Assembly (NCBI RefSeq): GCF_013364195.1
Contig: NZ_CP054918.1
Coordinates: forward strand, 682,001 to 746,000
Source: Streptomyces sp. NA04227
Lineage (GTDB): Bacteria; Actinomycetota; Actinomycetes; Streptomycetales; Streptomycetaceae
Length of the DNA: 64,000 nucleotides
Reading direction: 5' to 3'
The position numbers and the translations under genes are program-made. Shown here in pieces: positions 8,747 to 16,546 of this stretch (position 1 is the stretch's first letter; each line of letters begins with the position of its first letter). The notes under the pieces are model-generated. The model did not search any database, was not told the DNA's origin, and saw only the letters and a program-made list of their open reading frames with translations.

Positions 8747-10567
8747 GTGGCCCGGCGCCCACTCCCCCGCATCCTCAGCAACCCCGGCGCCCGGCTCACC
8801 CGCGGCCGGGAGCTGGCACGGTCGGCCGCGGGCGGGGCGACCGATGTGCTCCACCCGCTCCTGACGATCAGCCGTGGCCTGCGCCGCCTGGCCACCGCCG
8901 GACGGCTCAAGTGGTCCGAGACCCCCAAGGACCGTCGCGGGCCCCTGCTGTTCTTCGTGGCGTCGCTGATCCTGGTCGTCGCCCTGGTTCCGTACGGGCC
9001 CCTGCTCGCGGGCATCACCCTGATGGCCGCAGCGGGCTGGGCGGGCCGCGAGCGCGAACCCGCCACCCCCGAGGCCGACGAAGCGGACCGCAGCGCCCGG
9101 CTCCAGGCCCTCTACGAAGCCCTCGTCCCGCACTTCTCGGTGCCCGAGGACCCCGAGCCTCGGTTCGCGCACGGCGGCGAGTGGGACCGCGGCTTCGGCG
9201 ACCACGCCTTCGACGCCGACGGCCGCGTCTCGGCGCTCACCGTGCACTACCCGCCCTACTTCCCGGACGGCGACCCCGAGGCCCGGGCCCGGGTGGAACG
9301 ACTTCTGCACGCCAAGGCCGGGCGTGGCCGCGAGTACCACTTCGGCTGGGACGAGGAGTCCAACATCCTCGAACTGACCGTGCTCGACGCCCTGCCCACC
9401 GGTGTCCGCGCCCAGACCTTCGTCACCTCGGCCGACGAGGCGGTGCTCGGCTTCACGGACCCCGACGGCGTGCCGCGCACCATCCCCGTCGCGGCCGAGG
9501 GCGACGGCGCAGCGCGGCGCCTCGACCTGCCGCCGGTCCTGTGGCGGACCGGGCCGCGCTCGACCGAGCCGCACCTGCTCGCGGTGGGCCAGCCGGGCAG
9601 CGGCACCACCACCCTGCTCCGCTCCCTCGCCCTCCAGGCCCTGCGCCAGGGCGAGGTCGTCGTCGTGGACGGCGGCGGCACCGGCGAGTACGCCTTTCTG
9701 TCCGGGCTTCGCGGCGTACTGGCCGTGGAGTGCGGACTGGCGGGCGCCCTGGCCACCCTGGAGTGGGCCGCCCACGAGACCGAGCGGCGCCTGATCGCCG
9801 CCAACCGGGCGCGCCAGGCGGGCCAGCCGCTGCCGCAGGACACCGTGCGCCCGCTCTGGGTCCTGCTCGACCGGCCGTGCGCGCTCGGCCACCTGGCCGC
9901 CGCCGACGGCCGCGAGGATCCGCAGTCGCTGCTCCGGGTCCCACTGCGGCACGGCCGGGCGGCCGGGGTGACGGTCGTGGTGGCCGAGCAGTTCGACGGC
10001 TTCGACTCGCTCGCGGAGCCCGTACTGCGGCACACCGGCGCCCGCGTCGTACTCGGCCGCACCAACGAGGCCCAGACCCAGCTCGTACTCGGCAGCCCGC
10101 CGCACACCACCCCGGTCGACTCCGTTCCCCCCGGCCGCGGTTACGCCCGCCTCGGCACCGGCCCCGTCCACCGGCTCCAGGTCCCGGCCACCCCCGACCC
10201 CCTCCACCCGGAGACCGACGAGGCCGCCCGCGAGGCCGTTCTCGGGCTGCTGCCCGCGAGCGCCGACGGGGACTGCGTGGAGGTGTCCACGGCGGGCGCG
10301 GAGGCCGTCGGCGACTCGGGGGCCGTCGCCGCGAACGAGTCGGGCGAGGCGGCCGGTTCGGCGGGTGCGGCCGGTGTGCCCGGTGCGGCAGAGGCAGTTG
10401 AGGGGACCGAGCCGCCCGCGGCGGTGGCGCCGGGCGACCCGGGCGATTCGGCCGAGGCCGCCACGGTGGCCACAGCCGCCAGGACGGCCCAAGTCCCGGT
10501 TCCGGACAGCGAGAAGAGGGCGGACACCGGCGCGGGCGGTCGGCCGGTGGCCGTCGCCGAGGGCTGA
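8747..10567 (+). CDS. FtsK/SpoIIIE-like DNA translocase homologue with altered P-loop
   Basis: A 606-residue protein starting at GTG 8747 after AGGAGA. Residues ~66-100 form two membrane helices (LLFFVASLILVVALVPYG and LLAGITLMAAAGWAG), followed by a linker and an FtsK-type motor core. The Walker A region at residues 281-289 reads GQPGSGTTT, so the P-loop lysine is replaced by Thr. The Walker B-like strand is EVVVVDGG at ~303-310, and a second conserved block is VTVVVAEQFDGFDSL. The last ~100 residues are Ala/Gly-rich and probably disordered. Family members pump DNA at the membrane during conjugation or segregation. Without the lysine, ATPase activity here is doubtful. It pairs with the 64-residue membrane protein upstream. 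Confidence 0.83.
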   Translation: MARRPLPRILSNPGARLTRGRELARSAAGGATDVLHPLLTISRGLRRLATAGRLKWSETPKDRRGPLLFFVASLILVVALVPYGPLLAGITLMAAAGWAGREREPATPEADEADRSARLQALYEALVPHFSVPEDPEPRFAHGGEWDRGFGDHAFDADGRVSALTVHYPPYFPDGDPEARARVERLLHAKAGRGREYHFGWDEESNILELTVLDALPTGVRAQTFVTSADEAVLGFTDPDGVPRTIPVAAEGDGAARRLDLPPVLWRTGPRSTEPHLLAVGQPGSGTTTLLRSLALQALRQGEVVVVDGGGTGEYAFLSGLRGVLAVECGLAGALATLEWAAHETERRLIAANRARQAGQPLPQDTVRPLWVLLDRPCALGHLAAADGREDPQSLLRVPLRHGRAAGVTVVVAEQFDGFDSLAEPVLRHTGARVVLGRTNEAQTQLVLGSPPHTTPVDSVPPGRGYARLGTGPVHRLQVPATPDPLHPETDEAAREAVLGLLPASADGDCVEVSTAGAEAVGDSGAVAANESGEAAGSAGAAGVPGAAEAVEGTEPPAAVAPGDPGDSAEAATVATAARTAQVPVPDSEKRADTGAGGRPVAVAEG

Positions 10568-10573
10568 GGAACC

Positions 10574-12073
10574 TCAGGCGACGAACGTCCGCGGCGATTC
10601 GCCGCCCGCCGCGGCCCCGCTCTCCACCAGCCGGGCCGCGGCCGCCAGCCGGGAGGCCGCCTCGTCCGCCACCGCTCCGGTCACCGTGAACGGCAGGCGC
10701 ACGAAGCCCTCGAAGGCCCCGTCCACTCCGAACCGCGGGCCCGAGGGCACCCGTACACCGACCCGCTCCCCCGCCTCCGCGATACGGGAGCCGGACAGAC
10801 CGCCGGTACGTACCCACAGCGTCAGGCCGCCCTGGGGCACCGCGAACTCCCAGTCGGGCAGTTCCCGGCGCAGCGCCGCGACCAGGGTGTCGCGGTTCTC
10901 CCGGCCCTGGGCCCGCCGCAGTTCCACCGCCGACTCCCAACCGCCCGTGCTCAGCAGCCAGTTGACGGCGAGCTGTTCGAGGACGGGGGTGCCGAGGTCC
11001 GCGTAGGCTCGGGCGGCGACCAGGCTGCGGATGACGTCCGGGGCCGCCCGCACCCAGCCGATGCGCATGCCCGCCCAGAATGCCTTGCTGGCGGAGCCGA
11101 CGGTGATCACCGTCGACCCGGCGGGGTCGAATCCGCAGACGGGACGCGGCATGGCGCTGTTCTCGTCGAAGTTCAGCTCGATCATGGTCTCGTCGACCAC
11201 CAGGACCGTCCCGGCCGAGCGGGCCGCGTCCACCAGGCTGCGCCGCTGGTCCTCGTCGGCGAGCGCGCCGGTGGGGTTGTGGAAGTCTGCGACGACGTAC
11301 GCGAGTCGGGGCGCCGCCTCGCGCAGGACCTGGCGCCAGCGGTCCATGTCCCAGCCGCCCAGCCCCTCGGCCATGGCGACCGGCACCAGCCGGGCACCGG
11401 CCTCCCGCATCAGCTGAAGGATGTTGGCGTAGCTCGGGGACTCCACGGCGATGCGTTCCCCGCGCCCGGCGAACAGATGACAGAGCGCGTCCGTGGCGCC
11501 CATCGCCCCCGTGGTGACCATGATCTGCTCGGGCATGGTCGGGATGCCGCTCGCCGTGTAGCGCTCGGCGAGCATGGCGCGCAGTGCGGGCAGCCCCGCC
11601 GGGTAGTCGCCGTGGGTGTGGGCGTAGGGCGGCAGTTCCTCCAGGGCGCCCTGAACGGCGCGGGTCAGCCAGGGTTCGGGCGCGGGGAGGGCGGCGGTGC
11701 CGAGGTCGATGACCGAACCGAGGGCCTCCGGCGGCAGCGGCTCCAGGCCCCGCGCGGGCAGCGGGTTGCCCGCCGGTACGGCCGTCCAACTGCCCGCGCC
11801 CCGACGGGATTCGAGGAAGCCCTCGCTGCGCAGCGCCTCGTAGGCGGCGGCCACGGTGGTACGGCTGACGCTCATCGCCATGGCGAGTTCGCGCTCGGCG
11901 GGCAGCCGGGCGGCGACCGGGATCCGCCCCTCCAGGACGAGCAGCCGGATGCCGTCGGCGAGGAAGCGGTAGGCGGGCGGGCGCCTGCTGCCCGGCTTCG
12001 GGGGGCGCGACTGCTGGGAGGTGAGCAGCTTGGCGAGCTGGTTCGAGCCCACCGCCGAAGTCCACTGCGCCAT
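10574..12073 (-). CDS. MocR-type transcriptional regulator (GntR HTH + aminotransferase domain)
   Basis: A 499-residue fusion. An N-terminal GntR winged helix (residues ~35-100, with LPAERELAMAMSVSRTTVA) is joined to a fold-type I PLP-binding aminotransferase-like domain. Visible PLP residues are N266 in DFHNPTG, D294 in VVDET and the Schiff-base K330 in VGSASKAFWAGMRIGW, so cofactor binding is probably intact. The start at 12073 is preceded by GAAGGTGG. It is transcribed divergently from the yczE-like gene, the same arrangement as yczR-yczE in Bacillus. It therefore likely regulates its neighbour and itself in response to PLP or an amino compound. Confidence 0.92.
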   Translation of the reverse strand: MAQWTSAVGSNQLAKLLTSQQSRPPKPGSRRPPAYRFLADGIRLLVLEGRIPVAARLPAERELAMAMSVSRTTVAAAYEALRSEGFLESRRGAGSWTAVPAGNPLPARGLEPLPPEALGSVIDLGTAALPAPEPWLTRAVQGALEELPPYAHTHGDYPAGLPALRAMLAERYTASGIPTMPEQIMVTTGAMGATDALCHLFAGRGERIAVESPSYANILQLMREAGARLVPVAMAEGLGGWDMDRWRQVLREAAPRLAYVVADFHNPTGALADEDQRRSLVDAARSAGTVLVVDETMIELNFDENSAMPRPVCGFDPAGSTVITVGSASKAFWAGMRIGWVRAAPDVIRSLVAARAYADLGTPVLEQLAVNWLLSTGGWESAVELRRAQGRENRDTLVAALRRELPDWEFAVPQGGLTLWVRTGGLSGSRIAEAGERVGVRVPSGPRFGVDGAFEGFVRLPFTVTGAVADEAASRLAAAARLVESGAAAGGESPRTFVA

Positions 12074-12131
12074 GGAAATCAGTCCACCTTCCCCGGATTG
12101 GCCCTGGAGAGCCACGTTTACCCAGCCACAG

Positions 12132-12162
12132 AGTGGCACGGGTCAGGCCACTGTTACCACTG
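12132..12162. promoter_or_regulatory. Candidate MocR operator: AGTGG/CCACT half-sites
   Basis: The 99-bp gap between the divergent mocR-like and yczE-like genes holds an AGTGG at 12132-12136 and two direct CCACTG copies at 12148-12153 and 12157-12162. The two CCACTG copies are 9 bp apart. MocR-family regulators are known to bind short direct repeats, and AGTGG-containing half-sites are reported for PdxR proteins. The position just upstream of the GGGGG ribosome site would block yczE expression. This is a prediction from pattern only. Confidence 0.45.
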
Positions 12163-12172
12163 GGGGTAGGAC

Positions 12173-12892
12173 TTGTCCGGATCACCGGAGTCACCGCAGC
12201 CGTCCTCGGCTTCCCGCACCACGACACCATCGGCATCGCGCCCTACCGACCGACGGCTGACCCGTCGCCTGATCCAGCTCTACGCCGGACTCGTACTCTT
12301 CGGGGCCAGTTCCGGGCTGCTCGTCGTGGCCGGTCTGGGCCTGGAGCCCTGGGGCGTACTGCATCAGGGGCTTGCCGAGCTGAGCGGTGTGTCCATCGGC
12401 CTGGTCACGATCGTGGTGGGCGCGGTCGTGCTCCTGCTGTGGATACCGATCCGGCAGCGGCCGGGGCTCGGCACCGTCTCCAATGTCATCGTCGTCGGCC
12501 TCGCGATGGACGGTCTGATCGCGGTGACACCGGAGGTGCACGGTCTCGCGCTGCGGCTGGCGGTCCTGGCCACCGGAATCGTGCTCAACGGCGTGGCCAC
12601 CGGCCTCTACATCGCCGCCGCCTTCGGCCCCGGCCCGCGCGACGGCCTGATGACCGGGCTCAACCGGCGCACCGGCCGCTCGATCCGCGTCGTGCGCACC
12701 GCCCTGGAGATCGCCGTGGTCGCCACCGGCTTCCTGCTCGGCGGCACGGTCGGCATCGGCACCGTGGCCTACGCGCTGGCCATCGGACCGCTCGCCCAGT
12801 TCTTCCTGCGCGTCTTCGCCGTCCCGTCGGCATCCGCGGGCAGCCCGGTCGTTGCCGGCTCGAAACCGCGGCGGTCCATACTGCGAACGTGA
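12173..12892 (+). CDS. YczE/YyaS/YitT-type membrane protein
   Basis: A 239-residue integral membrane protein with about five or six hydrophobic helices, such as LYAGLVLFGASSGLLVVAGL, IGLVTIVVGAVVLLLWIPI and TALEIAVVATGFLLGGTVGIG. The family marker GLGLEPWGVLHQGL is at the first loop, and the GPGPRDGLMTGLNRRTG loop is typical of YczE. The start is TTG at 12173: an in-frame stop lies immediately upstream and GGGGG sits 6 nt before the TTG. The family's transport role is undefined; association with MocR regulators suggests control by a PLP-sensing factor. The stop overlaps the next start by 4 nt (GTGA). Confidence 0.85.
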   Translation: MSGSPESPQPSSASRTTTPSASRPTDRRLTRRLIQLYAGLVLFGASSGLLVVAGLGLEPWGVLHQGLAELSGVSIGLVTIVVGAVVLLLWIPIRQRPGLGTVSNVIVVGLAMDGLIAVTPEVHGLALRLAVLATGIVLNGVATGLYIAAAFGPGPRDGLMTGLNRRTGRSIRVVRTALEIAVVATGFLLGGTVGIGTVAYALAIGPLAQFFLRVFAVPSASAGSPVVAGSKPRRSILRT

Positions 12893-13656
12893 CCAGGGAC
12901 AGACGCCACGCCTACCTCGACCATCCGGGACCCATCCCGTTCGCCCACCGCGGCGGTGCGGGCGACGGCCTGGAGAACACGGCCGTGGCCTTCCGCCGGG
13001 CGACCGAGGCCGGATACCGGTACATGGAGACCGATGTCCATCTGACCGCCGACGGAAAGCTGGTCGCCTTCCACGACACCACCCTGGACCGGGTCACCGA
13101 CGGCCGCGGCCGCATCGTCGACCTGCCGTGGAGCGAGATACGGCAGGCGAAGGTGGCGGGCCGCGAACCGGTGCCGCTGTTCGAGGACCTCCTGGAGGAG
13201 TTCCCCGAGGCCCGCTGGAACGTGGACGTCAAGGCCGAGCCGGCCCTGGAGCCCTTCCTCGACCTGGTCCGCCGAGCGGAGCTGTGGGACCGGATCTGCC
13301 TCGGCTCCTTCTCCGAGGACCGGGTCGCCCGCGCCCAGCGGCAGTGCGGCCCCAAGCTCGCCACCTCGTACGGCACCACCGGGGTGCTCGCCCTGCGGAT
13401 GCGGTCCTGGGGCCTGCCCTGGTCCGTGCGGACCACGGCCGTGGCGGCCCAGGTACCCGAGGCGCAGTACGGAATTCCCGTGGTGGACCGGCGCTTCGTC
13501 CGCCATGCTCACGAGCGCGGCCTCGCCGTGCACGTGTGGACGATCAACGACGCGGACCGAATGCACCGGTTGCTCGACCTCGGCGTGGACGCGCTGATGA
13601 CGGACCGTCTCGACATCCTGCGCAAGGTGTTCGAGGAACGGGGCCTGTGGGTCTGA
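12889..13656 (+). CDS. Glycerophosphodiester phosphodiesterase
   Basis: A 255-residue TIM-barrel GDPD. Conserved active-site residues are visible: H20-R21 in FAHRGG, E29-N30 in GLENT, E47 and D49 in METDVHLTADG, and H62-D63 in AFHDTTLDR. The C-terminus has VHVWTINDADRM and DALMTDRLD, also family-typical. It hydrolyses glycerophosphodiesters (phospholipid head-group products) to glycerol-3-phosphate and an alcohol using a divalent metal. The GTG start overlaps the yczE-like stop, so the two are translationally coupled. No signal peptide is present, so it is probably cytoplasmic. Confidence 0.92.
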   Translation: MTRDRRHAYLDHPGPIPFAHRGGAGDGLENTAVAFRRATEAGYRYMETDVHLTADGKLVAFHDTTLDRVTDGRGRIVDLPWSEIRQAKVAGREPVPLFEDLLEEFPEARWNVDVKAEPALEPFLDLVRRAELWDRICLGSFSEDRVARAQRQCGPKLATSYGTTGVLALRMRSWGLPWSVRTTAVAAQVPEAQYGIPVVDRRFVRHAHERGLAVHVWTINDADRMHRLLDLGVDALMTDRLDILRKVFEERGLWV

Positions 13657-14020
13657 CGCCCTGCTCCGCAGACCGCCCGCGGACCGCCTCACGGCGGGCC
13701 GATTCGGACCGGTTCGGGCCGGGGACGCGCAACTGGGCACCCTCGCGGATTTAGCGTCCGGGAGCAAAGAGCGGTAGTGTACGCCTTTGGCCTGCTAGCC
13801 GTACCGTTACTGCGCGTCAAAGATGGTGAAGCCTTGGGTGACATCTCCAGTCAGACGTGACAAACCGGGCGCTAGTGGGTACTGCACTGATCAGCAAGGC
13901 TGCGGCTCCAACGGCGACACATGACCCTGAACGGGAATCTTTACCGCCGACCGGACGTTGACCGGATGACGACGACAGCGACACCTGTCCTGTGGGCGAC
14001 AAGCCCGGGAGGCACGATTC
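13657..14020. other. rbpA upstream region
   Basis: A 364-bp gap holding the rbpA promoters. A sigma-R-type site is annotated separately at 13933-13959. A second, more distal -10-like TAGTGT is seen at about 13775-13780, possibly a vegetative promoter. No coding sequence is supported. Confidence 0.5.
13933..13959 (+). promoter_or_regulatory. Sigma-R-type promoter of rbpA
   Basis: GGGAAT at 13933-13938 and GTT at 13957-13959 are separated by exactly 18 nt. This matches the GGAAT-N18-GTT consensus of the Streptomyces thiol-oxidative-stress sigma factor SigR. The site lies 60 nt upstream of the rbpA ATG. rbpA is an established SigR target in S. coelicolor, so the call rests on both pattern and known biology. 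Confidence 0.85.
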
Positions 14021-14395
14021 ATGAGTGAGCGAGCTCTTCGCGGCACGCGCCTCGTGGTGACCAGCTACGAGACCGACCGCGGCATCGACCTGGCACCCCG
14101 CCAGGCCGTGGAGTACGCCTGCGAGAAGGGGCACCGGTTCGAGATGCCCTTCTCGGTGGAGGCGGAGATCCCGCCGGAGTGGGAGTGCAAGGTCTGTGGG
14201 GCCCAGGCACTCCTCGTGGACGGCGACGGCCCTGAGGAGAAGAAGGCGAAGCCCGCCCGTACGCATTGGGACATGCTGATGGAGCGGCGCACCCGCGAGG
14301 AACTGGAAGAGGTGCTCGCCGAGCGTCTCGCGGTTCTGCGCTCCGGTGCGATGAACATCGCCGTACATCCGAGGGACAGCCGCAAGTCCGCCTGA
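14021..14395 (+). CDS. rbpA: RNA polymerase-binding protein RbpA
   Basis: A 124-residue essential-type actinobacterial transcription factor that binds RNA polymerase and primary sigma factors, stabilises open complexes and moderates rifampicin sensitivity. The central zinc-binding domain is visible with C34, H38, C56 and C59 (AVEYACEKGH ... WECKVCG). It is followed by a basic linker and the C-terminal sigma-interaction helix region THWDMLMERRTREELEEVL. The start has GGGAGG 10 nt upstream. Length and motifs match the Streptomyces family fully. A strong terminator lies immediately downstream, so the gene is monocistronic. Confidence 0.97.
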   Translation: MSERALRGTRLVVTSYETDRGIDLAPRQAVEYACEKGHRFEMPFSVEAEIPPEWECKVCGAQALLVDGDGPEEKKAKPARTHWDMLMERRTREELEEVLAERLAVLRSGAMNIAVHPRDSRKSA

Positions 14396-14439
14396 CCCCC
14401 TGAAGTACCGCAAGCGGGAGCACAACAGCACCCACGACA

Positions 14440-14485
14440 AAGCCGCGGGCTGCGCCACACCTGGTGTGAGCGCAGCCCGCGGCTT
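14440..14485 (+). terminator. Terminator between rbpA and fxsA
   Basis: A 16-bp near-perfect inverted repeat (AAGCCGCGGGCTGCGC with GCGCAGCCCGCGGCTT) and a 14-nt loop are followed by TT and T-rich sequence. It sits 45 nt after the rbpA stop and before the convergent fxsA stop, so it can serve both genes. Confidence 0.88.
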
Positions 14486-14566
14486 TTGTGTGCTCGGGTC
14501 CGTGCTCCGCGCGGGGCGAGGCGACAGGGTCGCCGCCCGCGGATGCCTGCCGCGGGTTCGCCCGGC

Positions 14567-15145
14567 TCAGGGTCGCAGCGGCGGCCGGGGGCCCGCCTCG
14601 TGGTGCGGGCCGGAAGGCGCGTCGTCCCTGATGACCTCACCCTGCACAACTTTTCCGTCCGGACGGTGAATTCGAGCCTGCCGGATCGTGTCGTGAAGGC
14701 CGCCCACGGTCGCCTTGTTCATCCGGCGCTCCATGGCCCGCTCGGCGGCCCCGCCGAGCGCCTTGCGCACCGGGGGCACCAGGAGCAGCAGGCCCGCGAT
14801 GTCGGAGAGCAGGCCCGGCAGGATGAGCAGCAGACCCGCGAGCATGGCCAGCGCGTTGCCCTCGCTGCGGCCGCTCACGAGCGGCGGAGCACCGGACTGC
14901 TGTGCGTTGACCATCTCGCTCAGGCCGCGCATCGCGCGGCGCCCGGCCCGCTTCACGACGGCACCGCCGAGCAGGACACCGGCGAGCAGCAACAGGAACA
15001 CGGTGAGCCCCCCGGCCGCGTCCGCGACCAGGATCAGCAGCCAGATCTCCAGGACCAGCCAGGCGGCCAGGCACAGCGGCACGATTCTGCGGGCGCGCGA
15101 ACGCTTGGGTCGTGGGGCCGAGGAAGGCGTAGCGCCAGTCGTCAT
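14567..15145 (-). CDS. fxsA: FxsA-family membrane protein
   Basis: A 192-residue protein. After a basic N-terminus it has two or three membrane helices (IVPLCLAAWLVLEIWLLILV, GLTVFLLLLAGVLLGGAVV and later AMLAGLLLILPGLLSDIAGL). The third carries the LP-G-LLSDI-x-G-LLLLVPPVR signature of FxsA proteins. In E. coli FxsA affects exclusion of phage T7 by F; in actinobacteria its role is undefined. The C-terminal tail is charged and cytoplasmic. The gene follows ppm1 on the minus strand with a 66-bp gap, so the two are probably co-transcribed. Confidence 0.9.
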   Translation of the reverse strand: MTTGATPSSAPRPKRSRARRIVPLCLAAWLVLEIWLLILVADAAGGLTVFLLLLAGVLLGGAVVKRAGRRAMRGLSEMVNAQQSGAPPLVSGRSEGNALAMLAGLLLILPGLLSDIAGLLLLVPPVRKALGGAAERAMERRMNKATVGGLHDTIRQARIHRPDGKVVQGEVIRDDAPSGPHHEAGPRPPLRP

Positions 15146-15211
15146 GATTCCAGTGTGCCTGGCCCGTACTCAGTGCGGGATAAGGACCGCGTACCCGGTT
15201 CGCCCGGCGGC

Positions 15212-15997
15212 TCAGTGCTTGCGGTTGATCCGGCCGAGGCGTTCCTGGATGCCCCAGGACGTCACCCGCCGCAGGGCCTCCACCACGATGTCGCCGCTCA
15301 TCTTGGAGTCGCCGTGCACCCGCTCGACGAAGGTGATGGGCACCTCGACCACGTGGAACCCGGCCTTGACCGCGCGGCGGGCCAGGTCGACCTGGAAGCA
15401 GTAGCCCTGCGAGGCGACCTCGGACAGGCCGAGGCCCTCCAGGGTCTCCCGCCTGAAGGCCCGGAAGCCGCCGGTCACGTCGCGGATCGGCACGTCCAGC
15501 ATCAGGCGCGAGTAGGTGCTGCCGCCACGGGAGATGAACTCGCGGTACTTGGGCCAGTTCACGACCCGTCCGCCCGGGACCCAGCGGGAGCCGAGGACGA
15601 GGTCGGCGCCGGCGAGGGCGGTCAGCAGCCGGGGCAGTTCCTCGGGCTGGTGGGAGCCGTCGGCGTCCATCTCGATCAGTACGCCGTAGTCGCGCTCGAT
15701 GCCCCAGCGGAAGCCCGCCAGATAGGCGGCGCCGAGGCCCTCCTTGCCCTTGCGGTGCAGTACGTGGACGTGGTCGTCCCCGACGGCGAACTCGTCGGCG
15801 AGCTTGCCGGTGCCGTCCGGGCTGTTGTCGTCCGCGACGAGGATGTGCGCCTCGGGCACCGCCTCCCGCACCCGGCCCAGGATCGAGGTGATGTTCTCCG
15901 CCTCGTTGTAGGTCGGGATGATCACCAGAGCGGTGCCGAGGGGACCGAACCTCGCCCCCCGGTCCTCCGCCGCCAAGGACTCGCCGCCGTCACTCAT
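15212..15997 (-). CDS. ppm1: Polyprenol-phosphate mannosyltransferase Ppm1
   Basis: A 261-residue GT2 enzyme of the dolichol-phosphate-mannose synthase type. The N-terminal LVIIPTYNEAENI, VADDNSPDGTGKLAD and the metal-binding EMDADGSHQPEEL (DxD) form the GDP-mannose site; GSRWVPGG and DVTGGFRAFRR follow. It lacks the C-terminal acyltransferase-type domain fused in some mycobacterial Ppm proteins. It makes polyprenol-phosphate-mannose, the donor for protein O-mannosylation and lipoglycans at the membrane. In S. coelicolor the orthologue supports glycosylation of the phiC31 receptor, so loss gives phage resistance (established knowledge). Confidence 0.93.
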   Translation of the reverse strand: MSDGGESLAAEDRGARFGPLGTALVIIPTYNEAENITSILGRVREAVPEAHILVADDNSPDGTGKLADEFAVGDDHVHVLHRKGKEGLGAAYLAGFRWGIERDYGVLIEMDADGSHQPEELPRLLTALAGADLVLGSRWVPGGRVVNWPKYREFISRGGSTYSRLMLDVPIRDVTGGFRAFRRETLEGLGLSEVASQGYCFQVDLARRAVKAGFHVVEVPITFVERVHGDSKMSGDIVVEALRRVTSWGIQERLGRINRKH

Positions 15998-16546
15998 TTC
16001 GCCCCTTCACATCCGTACGCGGAAACCACCTTAGTGGCCCCGCGCAGGTGGCGGGCCCCGCAGGCGTCGGGGGCACCGGGGAACGACGCCCCCGGTGGGC
16101 TGCGGATCGGGCCCGGCGCCCTTCGGGCCGACCTGGGACCCGCTGGCTGCGGATCGACCTAGTGCCGTTGTCTACTGAGCGGCCGGGCCCCACCCGGGTC
16201 GCACCCTCCCCCGGGCTCGGGCGAGCAGGGGGGACGTCCGGTCGGCCGGAACCCTCGCGGTACCCGGGCGGGCGACGGCTGGGCCTGGCTCCCAGTGTCG
16301 GTGTGCCGGTGCGGCACACCACACTCATGACCAAGCGGCGCCCGGCGGCCGGGAGGGTTGTTCTCCGGTCGGACGTCCTGTGGTGGACCTGGCCGAAACT
16401 ACCCGTTCACCGCGCCGTTCTGTCAACAGCCGTGCGGCCTGCGGCGTTTCGTACCGGGAGCCGGTCGGGCCGCCGAAGGCGCTGGTGGCAAGAGCTGCGG
16501 CGGGCAAGGGCGTTGCGGCCCTCGCGGCCGGATCACTCGTCCGGCC
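15998..16546. other. Long intergenic region upstream of ppm1
   Basis: About 550 bp between the amidohydrolase stop and the ppm1 start. It is very GC-rich, with local inverted repeats such as GGGGGCACCGGGG against CCCCCGGTGGG near 16066-16105, which could terminate transcription. Several open frames cross it, but none has recognisable protein character. It must include the ppm1 promoter; I cannot assign exact elements. Confidence 0.45.

Noticed and set aside
8606..10492. 628-codon minus-strand frame opposite the FtsK-like gene
   Set aside because: It is antisense to a gene with clear domains, its composition is repetitive Gly/Arg/Val and it has no recognisable motif; typical of high-GC third-position bias.
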